Positions 16,901 to 25,268 of a stretch of DNA of 64,000 nucleotides are shown here, in pieces. Made by a program: the position numbers and the translations under genes. Under the pieces are notes generated by a model. The model was given only the letters and a program-made list of their open reading frames with translations, did no database searches and was not told the origin of the DNA. The stretch is from Paraglaciecola sp. T6c. Lineage in GTDB: Bacteria; Pseudomonadota; Gammaproteobacteria; Enterobacterales; Alteromonadaceae. Location: positions 868,001 to 932,000 of the forward strand of contig NC_008228.1 of assembly GCF_000014225.1 (NCBI RefSeq), given 5' to 3'. Within the stretch, counting starts at the first letter, position 1. Every line of letters starts with the position of its first letter.

Positions 16901-17614
16901 ATGAACAACAGCCTGAGTATCCGTGCTTACACCAAGCAACTTCAAAGCCATGTACACCACAACCACCATCAGCTGGTGCTGCCCGTTCAGGGCAGCATAG
17001 TGATTGATATGGTCAGCTACACAGGCAAAGTGACCGTGGGGGAATGTGTGGTTGTGCCTAGTGGCACAGAACATGGTTTCAAAGCGGATGAAGCTGCACG
17101 TTTTATGGTGGCCGACTTAGCCACATTACCCGCCCACTTACTTGAAAGCGGACTGGCTGTATTTTCTATTTCCCCGCCTTTGATGAGTTTTTTATTGTTT
17201 GTTGAAAAACAATTACAGCACCAGATCGATAGCGGTATTGAGCATTCTATTCTCGATGTTTTTAGTATGTTGCTGAGTCAGCAACGGGCAATGCATACCC
17301 TTGATAAACAAATGCGTATAGTACAAGGCTGGATCAATGAACATCTTGAACAGCCTATGAGCATTGATACGCTATCCGCGCTGGCTTGCTTAAGCCCAAC
17401 GCAATTCAAAAAGCGCTTTAAAGCCAGCTTTTCCATGAGTGCTCAGCAGTACATTACTGGACTTCGAATGGAAAAGGCCAAAGCCTTGTTAGCGCATACT
17501 GACTTGCCAGTGCAGCTTGTGGCTGAAAAAGTGGGCTATGGCGACCTTTCGGCCTTTAGTCGGCGTTTCTCTGTGTACACTGGGTTATCGCCTCGGGCAT
17601 TTGCACAAACCTAA
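16901..17614 (+). CDS. AraC-family transcriptional regulator with cupin sensor domain
   Basis: A 237-residue regulator. The N-terminal half (to about residue 90) is a cupin-like sensor (HHNHHQLVLPVQGSIVIDM, VVVPSGTEHGF). The C-terminal ~100 residues contain the double helix-turn-helix of AraC proteins (LSPTQFKKRFKASFSMSAQQ ... VAEKVGYGDLSAFSRRFSVY). Cupin-type AraC proteins sense small molecules. Its position behind dctPQM and before a DMT permease suggests it controls one or both; no operator was identified. Confidence 0.9.
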   Translation: MNNSLSIRAYTKQLQSHVHHNHHQLVLPVQGSIVIDMVSYTGKVTVGECVVVPSGTEHGFKADEAARFMVADLATLPAHLLESGLAVFSISPPLMSFLLFVEKQLQHQIDSGIEHSILDVFSMLLSQQRAMHTLDKQMRIVQGWINEHLEQPMSIDTLSALACLSPTQFKKRFKASFSMSAQQYITGLRMEKAKALLAHTDLPVQLVAEKVGYGDLSAFSRRFSVYTGLSPRAFAQT

Positions 17615-17716
17615 TAATCACGTCTTTTTAAACAAGCCTTGCGTCTTTTTGGCAAAGTAATCAGTTTGCCAATTGTTTATGCTTCTCTCACGATTTGCTC
17701 AAAACGGAATAGGAAA

Positions 17717-18691
17717 ATGTTGGCGATGCGCGGAGGCTTTACTCAATATCAATACGGAGTAATGGCAATTTTATTTGCTTCTGTGCTCTGGGGCACAACA
17801 GGCGTGGCAGCAAGCTTCGCACCCGGTATCAGCCCATTAGGGATAGGGGCTTTTGCGATGGGTGTGGGGGGAATGATGCTAGCTATATTAGCCCGTCGTA
17901 AACTAAAAGCTAATGTAGCCAACCTGTTGCAACAAAAAACACTACTGCTCTTGAGTGCATTGGCTTTGGCGATTTATCCATTGGCATTTTATAGTTCCAT
18001 GCGCATGGCGGGTGTGGCGGTAGGTACGGTTGTTTCCATTGCTAGTGCGCCTTTATTTGCTGCCTTGTTGGAGTGTCTTTTTAGCAAAGCGTTTCATCTA
18101 ACGAAGCGCTGGTTGATCAGTGTTCTGATTGGCTTGATTGGGATCGCGTTACTTGCTTATGGCGAACCGCACGCGACTGAAATAGCGGCTAGTGGGGTGT
18201 CAGAAGAGCAAGTAGCCCAGCAGCGACAAGTATGGGGGATTGCATTAGGATTATTAGCCGGCCTAACGTATGCGTTTTACTCTTGGGCCGCGCGCACCAT
18301 GATCGACAATGGCGTGCATTCACAAGCTGCCATGGGAAGCATTTTTGGCTTAGGCGCTATGGTGTTGTTACCGTCGTTATTCTTCACTGGGGATAACTTG
18401 TTTAGCTCTCCAGGTAATGCCCTTGTATCATTGTATATGGCGTTGATCCCCATGACGTTAGGCTATATCGCCTTTGGGTATGGCTTGCGCCATATTAAAG
18501 CGAGTAGCGCCTCGTTGCTTACCTTAATGGAGCCAGTGGTAGCAGCAATACTGGCCGTACTGATTGTCGGTGAGGTGATTTCACCGCTGGGCTGGTTTGG
18601 TATGTTATTGATTATGCTGTGCTTACTCATTCAAGCAACCGAGAAACAACCGGTCGCTACTGTTGCTATGAAGAGCAGTGCTACAGCTTGA
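17717..18691 (+). CDS. EamA/DMT-superfamily permease
   Basis: About 324 residues from ATG 17717, with ten hydrophobic helices and the two EamA repeats of the drug/metabolite transporter superfamily (WGTTGVAASFAPGISPLGIG in the first; MTLGYIAFGYGLRHI and LTLMEPVVAAILAVLIVGE in the second). The frame is open from a TTG at 17639, but that extension is hydrophilic and poorly supported; AGGA lies just before ATG 17717, and ATG 17726 is also possible. It is probably an exporter of a small metabolite; substrate unknown. It lies 100 bp after the AraC regulator on the same strand. Confidence 0.85.
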   Translation: MLAMRGGFTQYQYGVMAILFASVLWGTTGVAASFAPGISPLGIGAFAMGVGGMMLAILARRKLKANVANLLQQKTLLLLSALALAIYPLAFYSSMRMAGVAVGTVVSIASAPLFAALLECLFSKAFHLTKRWLISVLIGLIGIALLAYGEPHATEIAASGVSEEQVAQQRQVWGIALGLLAGLTYAFYSWAARTMIDNGVHSQAAMGSIFGLGAMVLLPSLFFTGDNLFSSPGNALVSLYMALIPMTLGYIAFGYGLRHIKASSASLLTLMEPVVAAILAVLIVGEVISPLGWFGMLLIMLCLLIQATEKQPVATVAMKSSATA

Positions 18692-18737
18692 GTCTGACGC
18701 GCTTACATCTAGTTCTAAATGGACTTTCTAGAATTAA

Positions 18738-18769
18738 ATTTGAAATTTAATATATATGAAATTTCAAAT
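18738..18769. repeat. 11-bp perfect inverted repeat
   Basis: Arms ATTTGAAATTT (18738-18748) and AAATTTCAAAT (18759-18769) flank a 10-base AT-rich centre. It lies 47 bases after the DMT permease stop. There is no T-run, so it is a poor terminator; it could be a binding site for a regulator of the downstream PEP-CTERM gene. Confidence 0.5.
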
Positions 18770-19135
18770 GTGATGCGATACTGTTCACTGAAAATCACAG
18801 TGTCTTAACTGCAGTGAAAATATAACCAAAACGCCATCAACCTATGTAATCAATTGTCAGAAGCAGGAAAGCCATCCCTATGGTGGTTGTATGTCACAGC
18901 ATCACATAAGGCTCGTCACGCCATATCAGGTAATCTTTTGAAGAGCATTTAATATGCAGTCGAGGCATCCAAGAAACGATAGTTTGGAATTTAATATTCC
19001 TAACTTTAGATTGGTCATAGTAAATAGCTTCATATGATAAATACCGATAATAATCATTTATTTAACTTGTCGGACTTCTTTACACTACATAATGGGGGTT
19101 TGTCTAAATTATTGATTTACCAATATTTTATTTAT

Positions 19136-19151
19136 TGGCTGGTTTATTGCT
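19136..19151 (+). promoter_or_regulatory. Sigma-54-type promoter of PEP-CTERM gene
   Basis: TGGCTGGTTTATTGCT fits the -24/-12 sigma-54 pattern (GG-N10-GC, with TTGCT at -12). The GC is 66 bases before ATG 19217. A TTTACAC half-site at 19079-19085 lies upstream. Its location inside the longer open frame argues that translation really begins at 19217. Confidence 0.55.
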
Positions 19152-19216
19152 TAGGGCCGTCGCGTCAAATTATCCCGATGCACTTAAAAGTACTTATAAT
19201 TCATATGGAAGCAGTA

Positions 19217-20035
19217 ATGAAATTGATATCTTTAAATAAAATATTCCTAGTTCTTGGTCTCACTTTACCTAGCGTTCATGCTAATGCCACACTGATCGAT
19301 GATGTGGATAACCTGAACGGTATTTATTTTACCGAAACGTTTGAGCCAAGTTCTGAGGTAAATTCTGAGGCAAGTACCGCGCTAAACTCTGAGCGAAGTA
19401 CTACTGTGCAACGTCTTGACTCGCCAACTTTAGGGATAATTTGTGATGATACTATTCTTTCCTCAATACCTTGCGGTGGCGGTGATGATGGTGACATCGA
19501 ACCTGATTATGCAGGTAAAGGGGTTGGAACATACACAGTGACCAATAATCTAGAGAACAGTACATTAGTGGGTTTTGGTATAACCAATGTGGACACCGTC
19601 GCATGGATTGATGAAGAACTTGATGCTTGGGTTGGAAATCAATACGTCAGCTACAATGCGATGACGATCGATGCCTCTAATTGGCAAACACAAAAATTAT
19701 ACGGTTATGAAGATGAAGTGAATACCGCTCAAGATTTGTACGGGGATATTGATGACTTCTTTGAGGACGGAGAAAATACGTTGAATTGGTATAGCTACTT
19801 TGATGGTGCATTAGAATATGGTCAAAGCTGGGGGGGATTCAAATTCTACGGCGATGGACCTCGCTCATCTTTGTATGGGATATTAGACGTTGAAGGCTCA
19901 GCTACCGTTTTTGCCAATGGCATTACACCAACTAACGTAACCACAACTCCTGACGCAACCAACGTACCTGCTCCTGGCTCGTTAGCTTTGCTAGCGCTAG
20001 GTTTATTCGGCATTGCGTTACGTCGTCGTAAATAG
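19217..20035 (+). CDS. PEP-CTERM sorting-domain protein
   Basis: A 272-residue exported protein. It has an N-terminal signal peptide (about residues 1-24, ending VHANA) and a C-terminal sorting signal: the motif VPAPG, a hydrophobic helix (LALLALGLFGIAL) and a basic tail (RRRK). Exosortase recognises this tripartite end and processes the protein at the inner membrane on its way to the surface or matrix. The mature region is acidic and I do not recognise a domain. The open frame extends upstream to 19034, but GGAAG 5 bases before ATG 19217 and the sigma-54-type site at 19136 favour this start. No exosortase gene is in the window. Confidence 0.85.
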   Translation: MKLISLNKIFLVLGLTLPSVHANATLIDDVDNLNGIYFTETFEPSSEVNSEASTALNSERSTTVQRLDSPTLGIICDDTILSSIPCGGGDDGDIEPDYAGKGVGTYTVTNNLENSTLVGFGITNVDTVAWIDEELDAWVGNQYVSYNAMTIDASNWQTQKLYGYEDEVNTAQDLYGDIDDFFEDGENTLNWYSYFDGALEYGQSWGGFKFYGDGPRSSLYGILDVEGSATVFANGITPTNVTTTPDATNVPAPGSLALLALGLFGIALRRRK

Positions 20036-20097
20036 TCATAATTCTGTGATTAACATTTGCGGATTGCTATTTTGCGGCATCTGCAAAACATAAGAAA

Positions 20098-20130
20098 CCG
20101 CTAGCGTCACTATGCGCTAGCGGCTTTTAT
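20098..20130. terminator. Bidirectional terminator between PEP-CTERM gene and topB
   Basis: Nine-base stem CCGCTAGCG / CGCTAGCGG (20098-20106, 20115-20123) with an 8-base loop. It is followed by CTTTTAT on the plus strand and preceded by AAA, and sits between two convergent genes. Confidence 0.75.
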
Positions 20131-20141
20131 AGAGAAGCATA

Positions 20142-22079
20142 CTAACTGGCCTTTTTCTTCTTACGCCACTTCTTTTTGTACGCAGGTTTGGTTGAGGCAA
20201 GGCCTGCAAACTGACTGGTATCGATGCGCTGACTGGCGTTAATTAACTCGCCAATGGTGTGCGTAAGAGGTTGCATAAAATCTTGATAACGCATTTTACG
20301 TTGGGAAATTTTATCCAAATTGGCCTCCCATATAGCGGTCATATCGGGTTGGGTTGATTCGCTGGGCAGGGCATATATCAGCGCCTTGCCCGTGGGTGTG
20401 GCGTGTATTTCCTTGCCACTTTTTTGCATAAACTGTCGTTTAAACAATAAATCAATAATCGAGGCTCTGGTTGCCTCTGTGCCTAAACCGTCTGTGTCTT
20501 TAAGAATTTTCTTGATGTTAGCGTCCTGCACATAGCGGGCGATGCCTGTCATGGCGGCAAGTAAGGTCGCTTCGGTGAAGTGTTTAGGGGGCGAGGTTTG
20601 CTTTTCCACTAGCTGAGAGTCAACACAATCGAGCGCTTGGCCTTTCACCAGGGTTGGTAATGCAGGTTCGTTTTTTGTTTGGCCGTTCTCTGGGATCGCT
20701 ACGCCGTTTTGCTTGGTTAATACCAACCAGCCCTTATCTGTGGTGGCTTTTGCTTTGGCTACAAAGGTCCCCCCAGCGATCGTCACCACGGCTACTTGTT
20801 CTTGATACTTATGGGGGCCATAAAACTGCATGATGTACTGGGTAGCAATCAATTGATAAATTTTCGCCTCATCGCCACTTAAGCTTGATATGGCCTTGTT
20901 GCGAGAGGTGGGAATAATCGCATGGTGAGCATCTACTTTGCTATCGTTCCATGCTTTTGATTTCAATTTACTATTCGCATTCTCCACGGCACTTTGCTGC
21001 TCTGGTGCATTGGCTTTAATGGCGCTTAATACTTTTGTCGCTTCGCTGAAATGCTCCATGGGTAAATAACGCGAATCAGAGCGGGGGTAGGTGATTAACT
21101 GGTGACGCTCGTACAAAGACTGGCACACAGTCAACACTGCCTTAGGTGACAAGTTAAAGCGTTTCGACGCATCAATTTGCAGCGCCGACAGGTTATAGGG
21201 CAGGGGGGGCGGACTTTGTTTATCCTTCACCGTATAAGACTCAACGACACCCGGTTGGCCCCGCGTTTTATTGACCACGGTTTCTGCGAGTTTCTTAACA
21301 ATCACGCGACCTTCTTCATCCTGATAAGGCTCGCAAGCTGAACTTGGCTGCCATTTTGCTGTGAACGTTTGGGATGGTTGCTCGGTTTGAGTGGCGAGCG
21401 TCGCCATGACTTCATAGAAGGGTTTCGATTTAAACTGGGCTATTTCTGCATCCCGCCTGACCACTAAACCCAGTACTGGGGTTTGTACTCTGCCGACCGA
21501 CAGCACACCTGAGTAGCCGCCGCGCTGGCCGAGCAGAGTGTAAGCACGGGTTAAGTTAAGCCCATATAACCAATCCGCTCTTGAGCGTGCAAGGGCAGAG
21601 ATGGACAAGCCAGTAAATTCACGATTGGGGCGAATATTAGTTAAGGATTTTTTAACTGCGTTTAGGTTTAAATCATTGATCAGTAAACGCCCAGCGTTAT
21701 CGATAATATCGCGCTTAACTTTGCAGTAGGTGATGACTTCGTCCACTAAAAGCTGACCTTCACGGTCTGGATCCCCCGCGTTGACCACCTGAGATGCTGT
21801 TTTCAATAAACGTTTTATGACCGATAACTGTTTGCTGGTGCCTTTTTTGGGTACCAATATCCAATCTTGCGGCACGATAGGCAGGTGCTGCAAAGCCCAT
21901 TTTGCGTAAGCAGGGTCGTATTTATCAGGCTCAGCTTGTTCCAGCAAATGACCTATACACCAAGTGACGCAATCGCCATTTCCTAGGGTGATATAGCCAT
22001 CATGCTTTTGTTGCTGACCGCTGAAGCCTTGCGCAATTGCACGGCCTAAACTGGGCTTCTCCGCTATATATAGGATCAT
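20142..22079 (-). CDS. topB: DNA topoisomerase III
   Basis: A 645-residue type IA topoisomerase that relaxes and decatenates DNA by single-strand passage. The N-terminal Toprim domain is clear (MILYIAEKPSLGRAIAQG; acidic triad DPDRE at residues 103-107), and the active-site tyrosine is Tyr331 in ITYPRSDSRYL. The C-terminus is a short basic tail (KKWRKKKKAS) rather than zinc fingers. The frame stays open upstream to 22340, but MILYIAEKPS at 22079 is the family's universal N-terminus. It is divergent from the Tat-exported phosphatase gene. Confidence 0.96.
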   Translation of the reverse strand: MILYIAEKPSLGRAIAQGFSGQQQKHDGYITLGNGDCVTWCIGHLLEQAEPDKYDPAYAKWALQHLPIVPQDWILVPKKGTSKQLSVIKRLLKTASQVVNAGDPDREGQLLVDEVITYCKVKRDIIDNAGRLLINDLNLNAVKKSLTNIRPNREFTGLSISALARSRADWLYGLNLTRAYTLLGQRGGYSGVLSVGRVQTPVLGLVVRRDAEIAQFKSKPFYEVMATLATQTEQPSQTFTAKWQPSSACEPYQDEEGRVIVKKLAETVVNKTRGQPGVVESYTVKDKQSPPPLPYNLSALQIDASKRFNLSPKAVLTVCQSLYERHQLITYPRSDSRYLPMEHFSEATKVLSAIKANAPEQQSAVENANSKLKSKAWNDSKVDAHHAIIPTSRNKAISSLSGDEAKIYQLIATQYIMQFYGPHKYQEQVAVVTIAGGTFVAKAKATTDKGWLVLTKQNGVAIPENGQTKNEPALPTLVKGQALDCVDSQLVEKQTSPPKHFTEATLLAAMTGIARYVQDANIKKILKDTDGLGTEATRASIIDLLFKRQFMQKSGKEIHATPTGKALIYALPSESTQPDMTAIWEANLDKISQRKMRYQDFMQPLTHTIGELINASQRIDTSQFAGLASTKPAYKKKWRKKKKAS

Positions 22080-22326
22080 TGAAATGGTGCTTAAGGTAAT
22101 GTGACTGTATGTAAAGACAGTAGTGTAGCAATTAATTTTACTTGGGTGTAGCCAGAGCGATTTGTTTTTGAATGTTACCTTGCTTTTACAATGTTGGAAT
22201 ATCCCCTTTGGGGACAGAGCACGTGAGAGGGAAACCGTATTCATAAAAGTCAAAAAAGTAGTGGTTTTTTGTTTTCTACTTTGTATAATTAATGTTAACA
22301 ATAAACAATTTTCAAAGTGATCCCAG

Positions 22327-24759
22327 ATGAAAAGTAGCAATGATAACTGTACGCAACCAGAAATTATGTCGCGCCGGGCCGCACTTAAATTCGTAGGAGC
22401 AGGGGTAGGAGCCGGAGTGCTTGCAGCCAGTGCAGGCTGTGCTCGCTCGTTGCAGAATCAAAAAGCGGATACCACACTAGCAAAATCAGCGGTAAATGCT
22501 GACGCTGAGCGCGTTACTCAAATGCAGGATAATTGGCAGCAAACCCATGATCGTGTTTGGCTTGGGGGCGAGTTTTGGGCTAACCCGATGGAAGATTGGC
22601 AAGTAAAAGAAGGTCATGCTCATTGCATTAACCCTGGTGGCAATCGCAGTGTTCATTCGCTAACGCATCAGTTAAAACATCAACAAGGTGACTTTGAAAT
22701 ACGTGTATGTTTACAAAATCTAGCGCCAAATGAAAACGACGGTGGTGGCGGTGTGCGCCTAGGCGCGCGCAGTGAGCTGAATGAATACCGCAGTAATTGT
22801 TTTGTGCGCGAAGGATATGATGTTGGGGTGATTAAAAACACCTTAATTGTTGGCAGCGAGCGAATACCTCTGAAAATTGATATTGCTGATAAACCAGTGG
22901 ATTTAATCATTTCGGGTAAGCCGCAAGTCGGCGCGATGTTACTCAATGTGGAGGTGCATCTAGCAGAAGATCAACGTTTGCTTGTGGGGCATTCATTGCT
23001 GGTGTCAGCAGATGAAGTGCTCGGCAACGTAGCCCTTGTGAGTAATTTTGCGTTGCCAGCAACTGATTTTCAAACTGATGCCAAAGAGCATAATGGTAGC
23101 CGCTACCGTTTTAGTGACTGGCGTATGGCGGGAAGCGCATTCGAGTACTTACCAGAGCAGCGCTTCGGCCCCATTTTGTGGACTATGTATACCTTGAGCG
23201 ATTCACAAAGCGAAAAGGGATTTGTGCTCAAACTCAGTGCATTACTTGGGCCCCTAGGGGCAAAAGACAATCAGAGCGTAGAGCTTCAAGTTAAGCGCCG
23301 TGGTCAGTGGAATTCATTAGGGCATAGCCAGATTGATCCAGCTGCATCATTAGCGACCTTCACCCATGAAAACTGGGACGAGAGCCAAAGCACAGAGTTT
23401 CGGGTGATATACAATCAATTACGCAAAGATGGCTCACACACACCAGACATATACTCAGGGACCATTCAAGCAAATCCCAAAGACAGGCCTTTGCGTATGG
23501 CATCTTTGACCTGCCAAAACGACTACGCATTTCCATATGCTCCAGTGGCTGAAAACCTACAAAAGCTTAACCCAGACTTAGTGTTTTTCTCTGGTGATCA
23601 GCTATACGAACATCACGGTGGTTTTGGTTATGTTAGGGCGCCAGCGCAGCGCGCAACACTGAATTATTTACGCATGTACTATCAATTTGGTTGGTCATTT
23701 AAAGAGGTGATGCGCGACCGTCCGACGGTATGTTTACCGGATGATCACGATGTACTACAAGGTAACTTATGGGGAGAGGGCGGTGCACCCATGCAACACA
23801 TTGAACGTGACCCGTCTGCGAGCATTCTAGGGGGATACATTCAACCTATTTCTATGATTAACGTTGTGCACAAAACCAATACGTCACACCATCCTCAAGG
23901 ATTTGATACAACGCCCAATCCAAGTGGTATTAGTAGCTACTATGGCAGCTTGATCTACGGTGATGTGGGATTTGCTATATTAGCTGACCGCCAATGGAAG
24001 AGTGCGCCTGAGGGAATTGGCGTTGTAGTGGGGGCAACGGGTCAAGATGAGGCGCCAGGTTATATAAACCCCGATTTTGATGGTCCGGACTTAGCCTTGT
24101 TAGGTCAACGTCAAGAGGCATATTTAAAGCAATGGGGACAAGATTGGCGTGGTCATAAACTCAAAGCGGTGCTTAGCCAAACGGTATTTGCAGGCATTGC
24201 GACCCATCAACCACGGCCTGACCGATATTTGAAGTACGATTTTGATAGCAGTGGTTGGCCAGCAACGGCAAGAAACAATGCCATCGATATTATGCGCGAG
24301 TCTGCAGCGCTGCATATATGTGGCGATACGCATTTAGGTACGCTGTCGCAATATGGTGTGCATAAACAGCGCGACAGTAATTGGGCATTTTGTAGCCCAG
24401 CGATTGCTGCAGGTTGGCCGCGCTGGTGGAAGCCCGATGCGGTAGGTTTCGATGTGATAAATCGCCCTGAGCATGGATTAGCTAATACCGGCGAATATCT
24501 GGATGCCTTTGGCAATAAGATGTACGTTTACGCCGTCGCGAACCCGTTAGTGGGGAAATCGGCTAACCGGTATGTGCAAGCGCACGAAAAGGGCAGTGGC
24601 TTTGGCATGATCACGTTTGATATCGAAAAACAAACATATACCTTAGAAGCCTATAAATTCTTGATTGATGTAGCTGACAATAAAGTGTCAAACCAATATG
24701 ACGGTTGGCCGGTAACGATTCACAAAGATGAAAACCGTGGAATGAATCAGCTGCGCTAA
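22327..24759 (+). CDS. Tat-exported PhoD-like metallophosphatase with extra N-terminal domain
   Basis: An 810-residue protein with a twin-arginine signal (SRRAALKFVGAGVGAGVLAA, followed by a lipobox-like SAGC), so it is exported folded and perhaps lipid-anchored. Residues ~60-280 look like a beta-sandwich (laminin-G/concanavalin-like) domain. The C-terminal half carries metallophosphatase motifs of the PhoD type: FFSGDQLYEHHGG, PDDHDVLQGNLWG, and HICGDTHLG with downstream histidines. PhoD enzymes are phosphomonoesterases or diesterases that use metals. Substrate unknown; the added sandwich domain suggests attachment to a polymer. It is followed directly by a strong terminator. Confidence 0.82.
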   Translation: MKSSNDNCTQPEIMSRRAALKFVGAGVGAGVLAASAGCARSLQNQKADTTLAKSAVNADAERVTQMQDNWQQTHDRVWLGGEFWANPMEDWQVKEGHAHCINPGGNRSVHSLTHQLKHQQGDFEIRVCLQNLAPNENDGGGGVRLGARSELNEYRSNCFVREGYDVGVIKNTLIVGSERIPLKIDIADKPVDLIISGKPQVGAMLLNVEVHLAEDQRLLVGHSLLVSADEVLGNVALVSNFALPATDFQTDAKEHNGSRYRFSDWRMAGSAFEYLPEQRFGPILWTMYTLSDSQSEKGFVLKLSALLGPLGAKDNQSVELQVKRRGQWNSLGHSQIDPAASLATFTHENWDESQSTEFRVIYNQLRKDGSHTPDIYSGTIQANPKDRPLRMASLTCQNDYAFPYAPVAENLQKLNPDLVFFSGDQLYEHHGGFGYVRAPAQRATLNYLRMYYQFGWSFKEVMRDRPTVCLPDDHDVLQGNLWGEGGAPMQHIERDPSASILGGYIQPISMINVVHKTNTSHHPQGFDTTPNPSGISSYYGSLIYGDVGFAILADRQWKSAPEGIGVVVGATGQDEAPGYINPDFDGPDLALLGQRQEAYLKQWGQDWRGHKLKAVLSQTVFAGIATHQPRPDRYLKYDFDSSGWPATARNNAIDIMRESAALHICGDTHLGTLSQYGVHKQRDSNWAFCSPAIAAGWPRWWKPDAVGFDVINRPEHGLANTGEYLDAFGNKMYVYAVANPLVGKSANRYVQAHEKGSGFGMITFDIEKQTYTLEAYKFLIDVADNKVSNQYDGWPVTIHKDENRGMNQLR

Positions 24760-24770
24760 GCAAAATTGTC

Positions 24771-24801
24771 GTCGTGTCTTTTGAAAAGGCACGACTCTTT
24801 T
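24771..24801 (+). terminator. Terminator after PhoD-like gene
   Basis: Nearly perfect hairpin GTCGTGTCTTTT / AAAAGGCACGAC (24771-24795) around a single-base centre, then TCTTTT. It begins 11 bases after the stop codon. Confidence 0.85.
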
Positions 24802-25268
24802 GCGTCTTCAATCGTTAACTTTTATTCACCTTTGCTATTTTTTGTTAGAACTTTTTGTACATAAATACATCATTTACCAACTTTATTTATTTACAAAATG
24901 TTTACTTTATTGCTCGTCCTGGTGCTATTCAACTCTGAATTACCACAGCCATCTTCATGAAAAATATAGTTATTTTCTTTGCTTGCGATCGATCTTTCGT
25001 GGCATTGGGATGTGCGTCGTTTAATAATTGTCCGATATTTAACTGTACTCACGTCATTAACAAAGAGTTGACAAGTGTTACTCGTTTTTGGGAATATGCC
25101 CTCCATTGGGGCATATGCCCAAATAAGATATCTTGTACTTGTTATTGCCTGAGTGCGTTCGAGGCTTTTATTCGAATTTTATGACGCCTAGGCCTGAGTA
25201 CTTATTAACGCTCTACTCGCTATTTGAGTTTCGCGTGGCATAAATTGACAGCAGGTTGGATAAACAAT
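24802..25268. other. Gene-free region upstream of the permease/mannitol operon
   Basis: About 465 bp, AT-rich in its first half. Two short overlapping frames (24800-25024 and 24957-25184) have no ribosome site or protein-like composition and are not called. The only clear structure is the pair of palindromes at 25090-25120. Confidence 0.45.
25090..25120. promoter_or_regulatory. Paired 12-bp palindromes, candidate operator
   Basis: GGGAATATGCCC (25090-25101) and GGGCATATGCCC (25109-25120), centres 19 bases apart. The second is a perfect palindrome and the first differs by one base; together they could also fold as a hairpin. They lie about 150 bases before the permease ATG. No T-run follows. 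A dimeric repressor site is plausible. Confidence 0.45.

Noticed and set aside
24800-25184. Overlapping 74-75-codon frames upstream of the permease
   Set aside because: Cysteine/phenylalanine-rich translations of AT-rich intergenic DNA; no ribosome site and no family resemblance.
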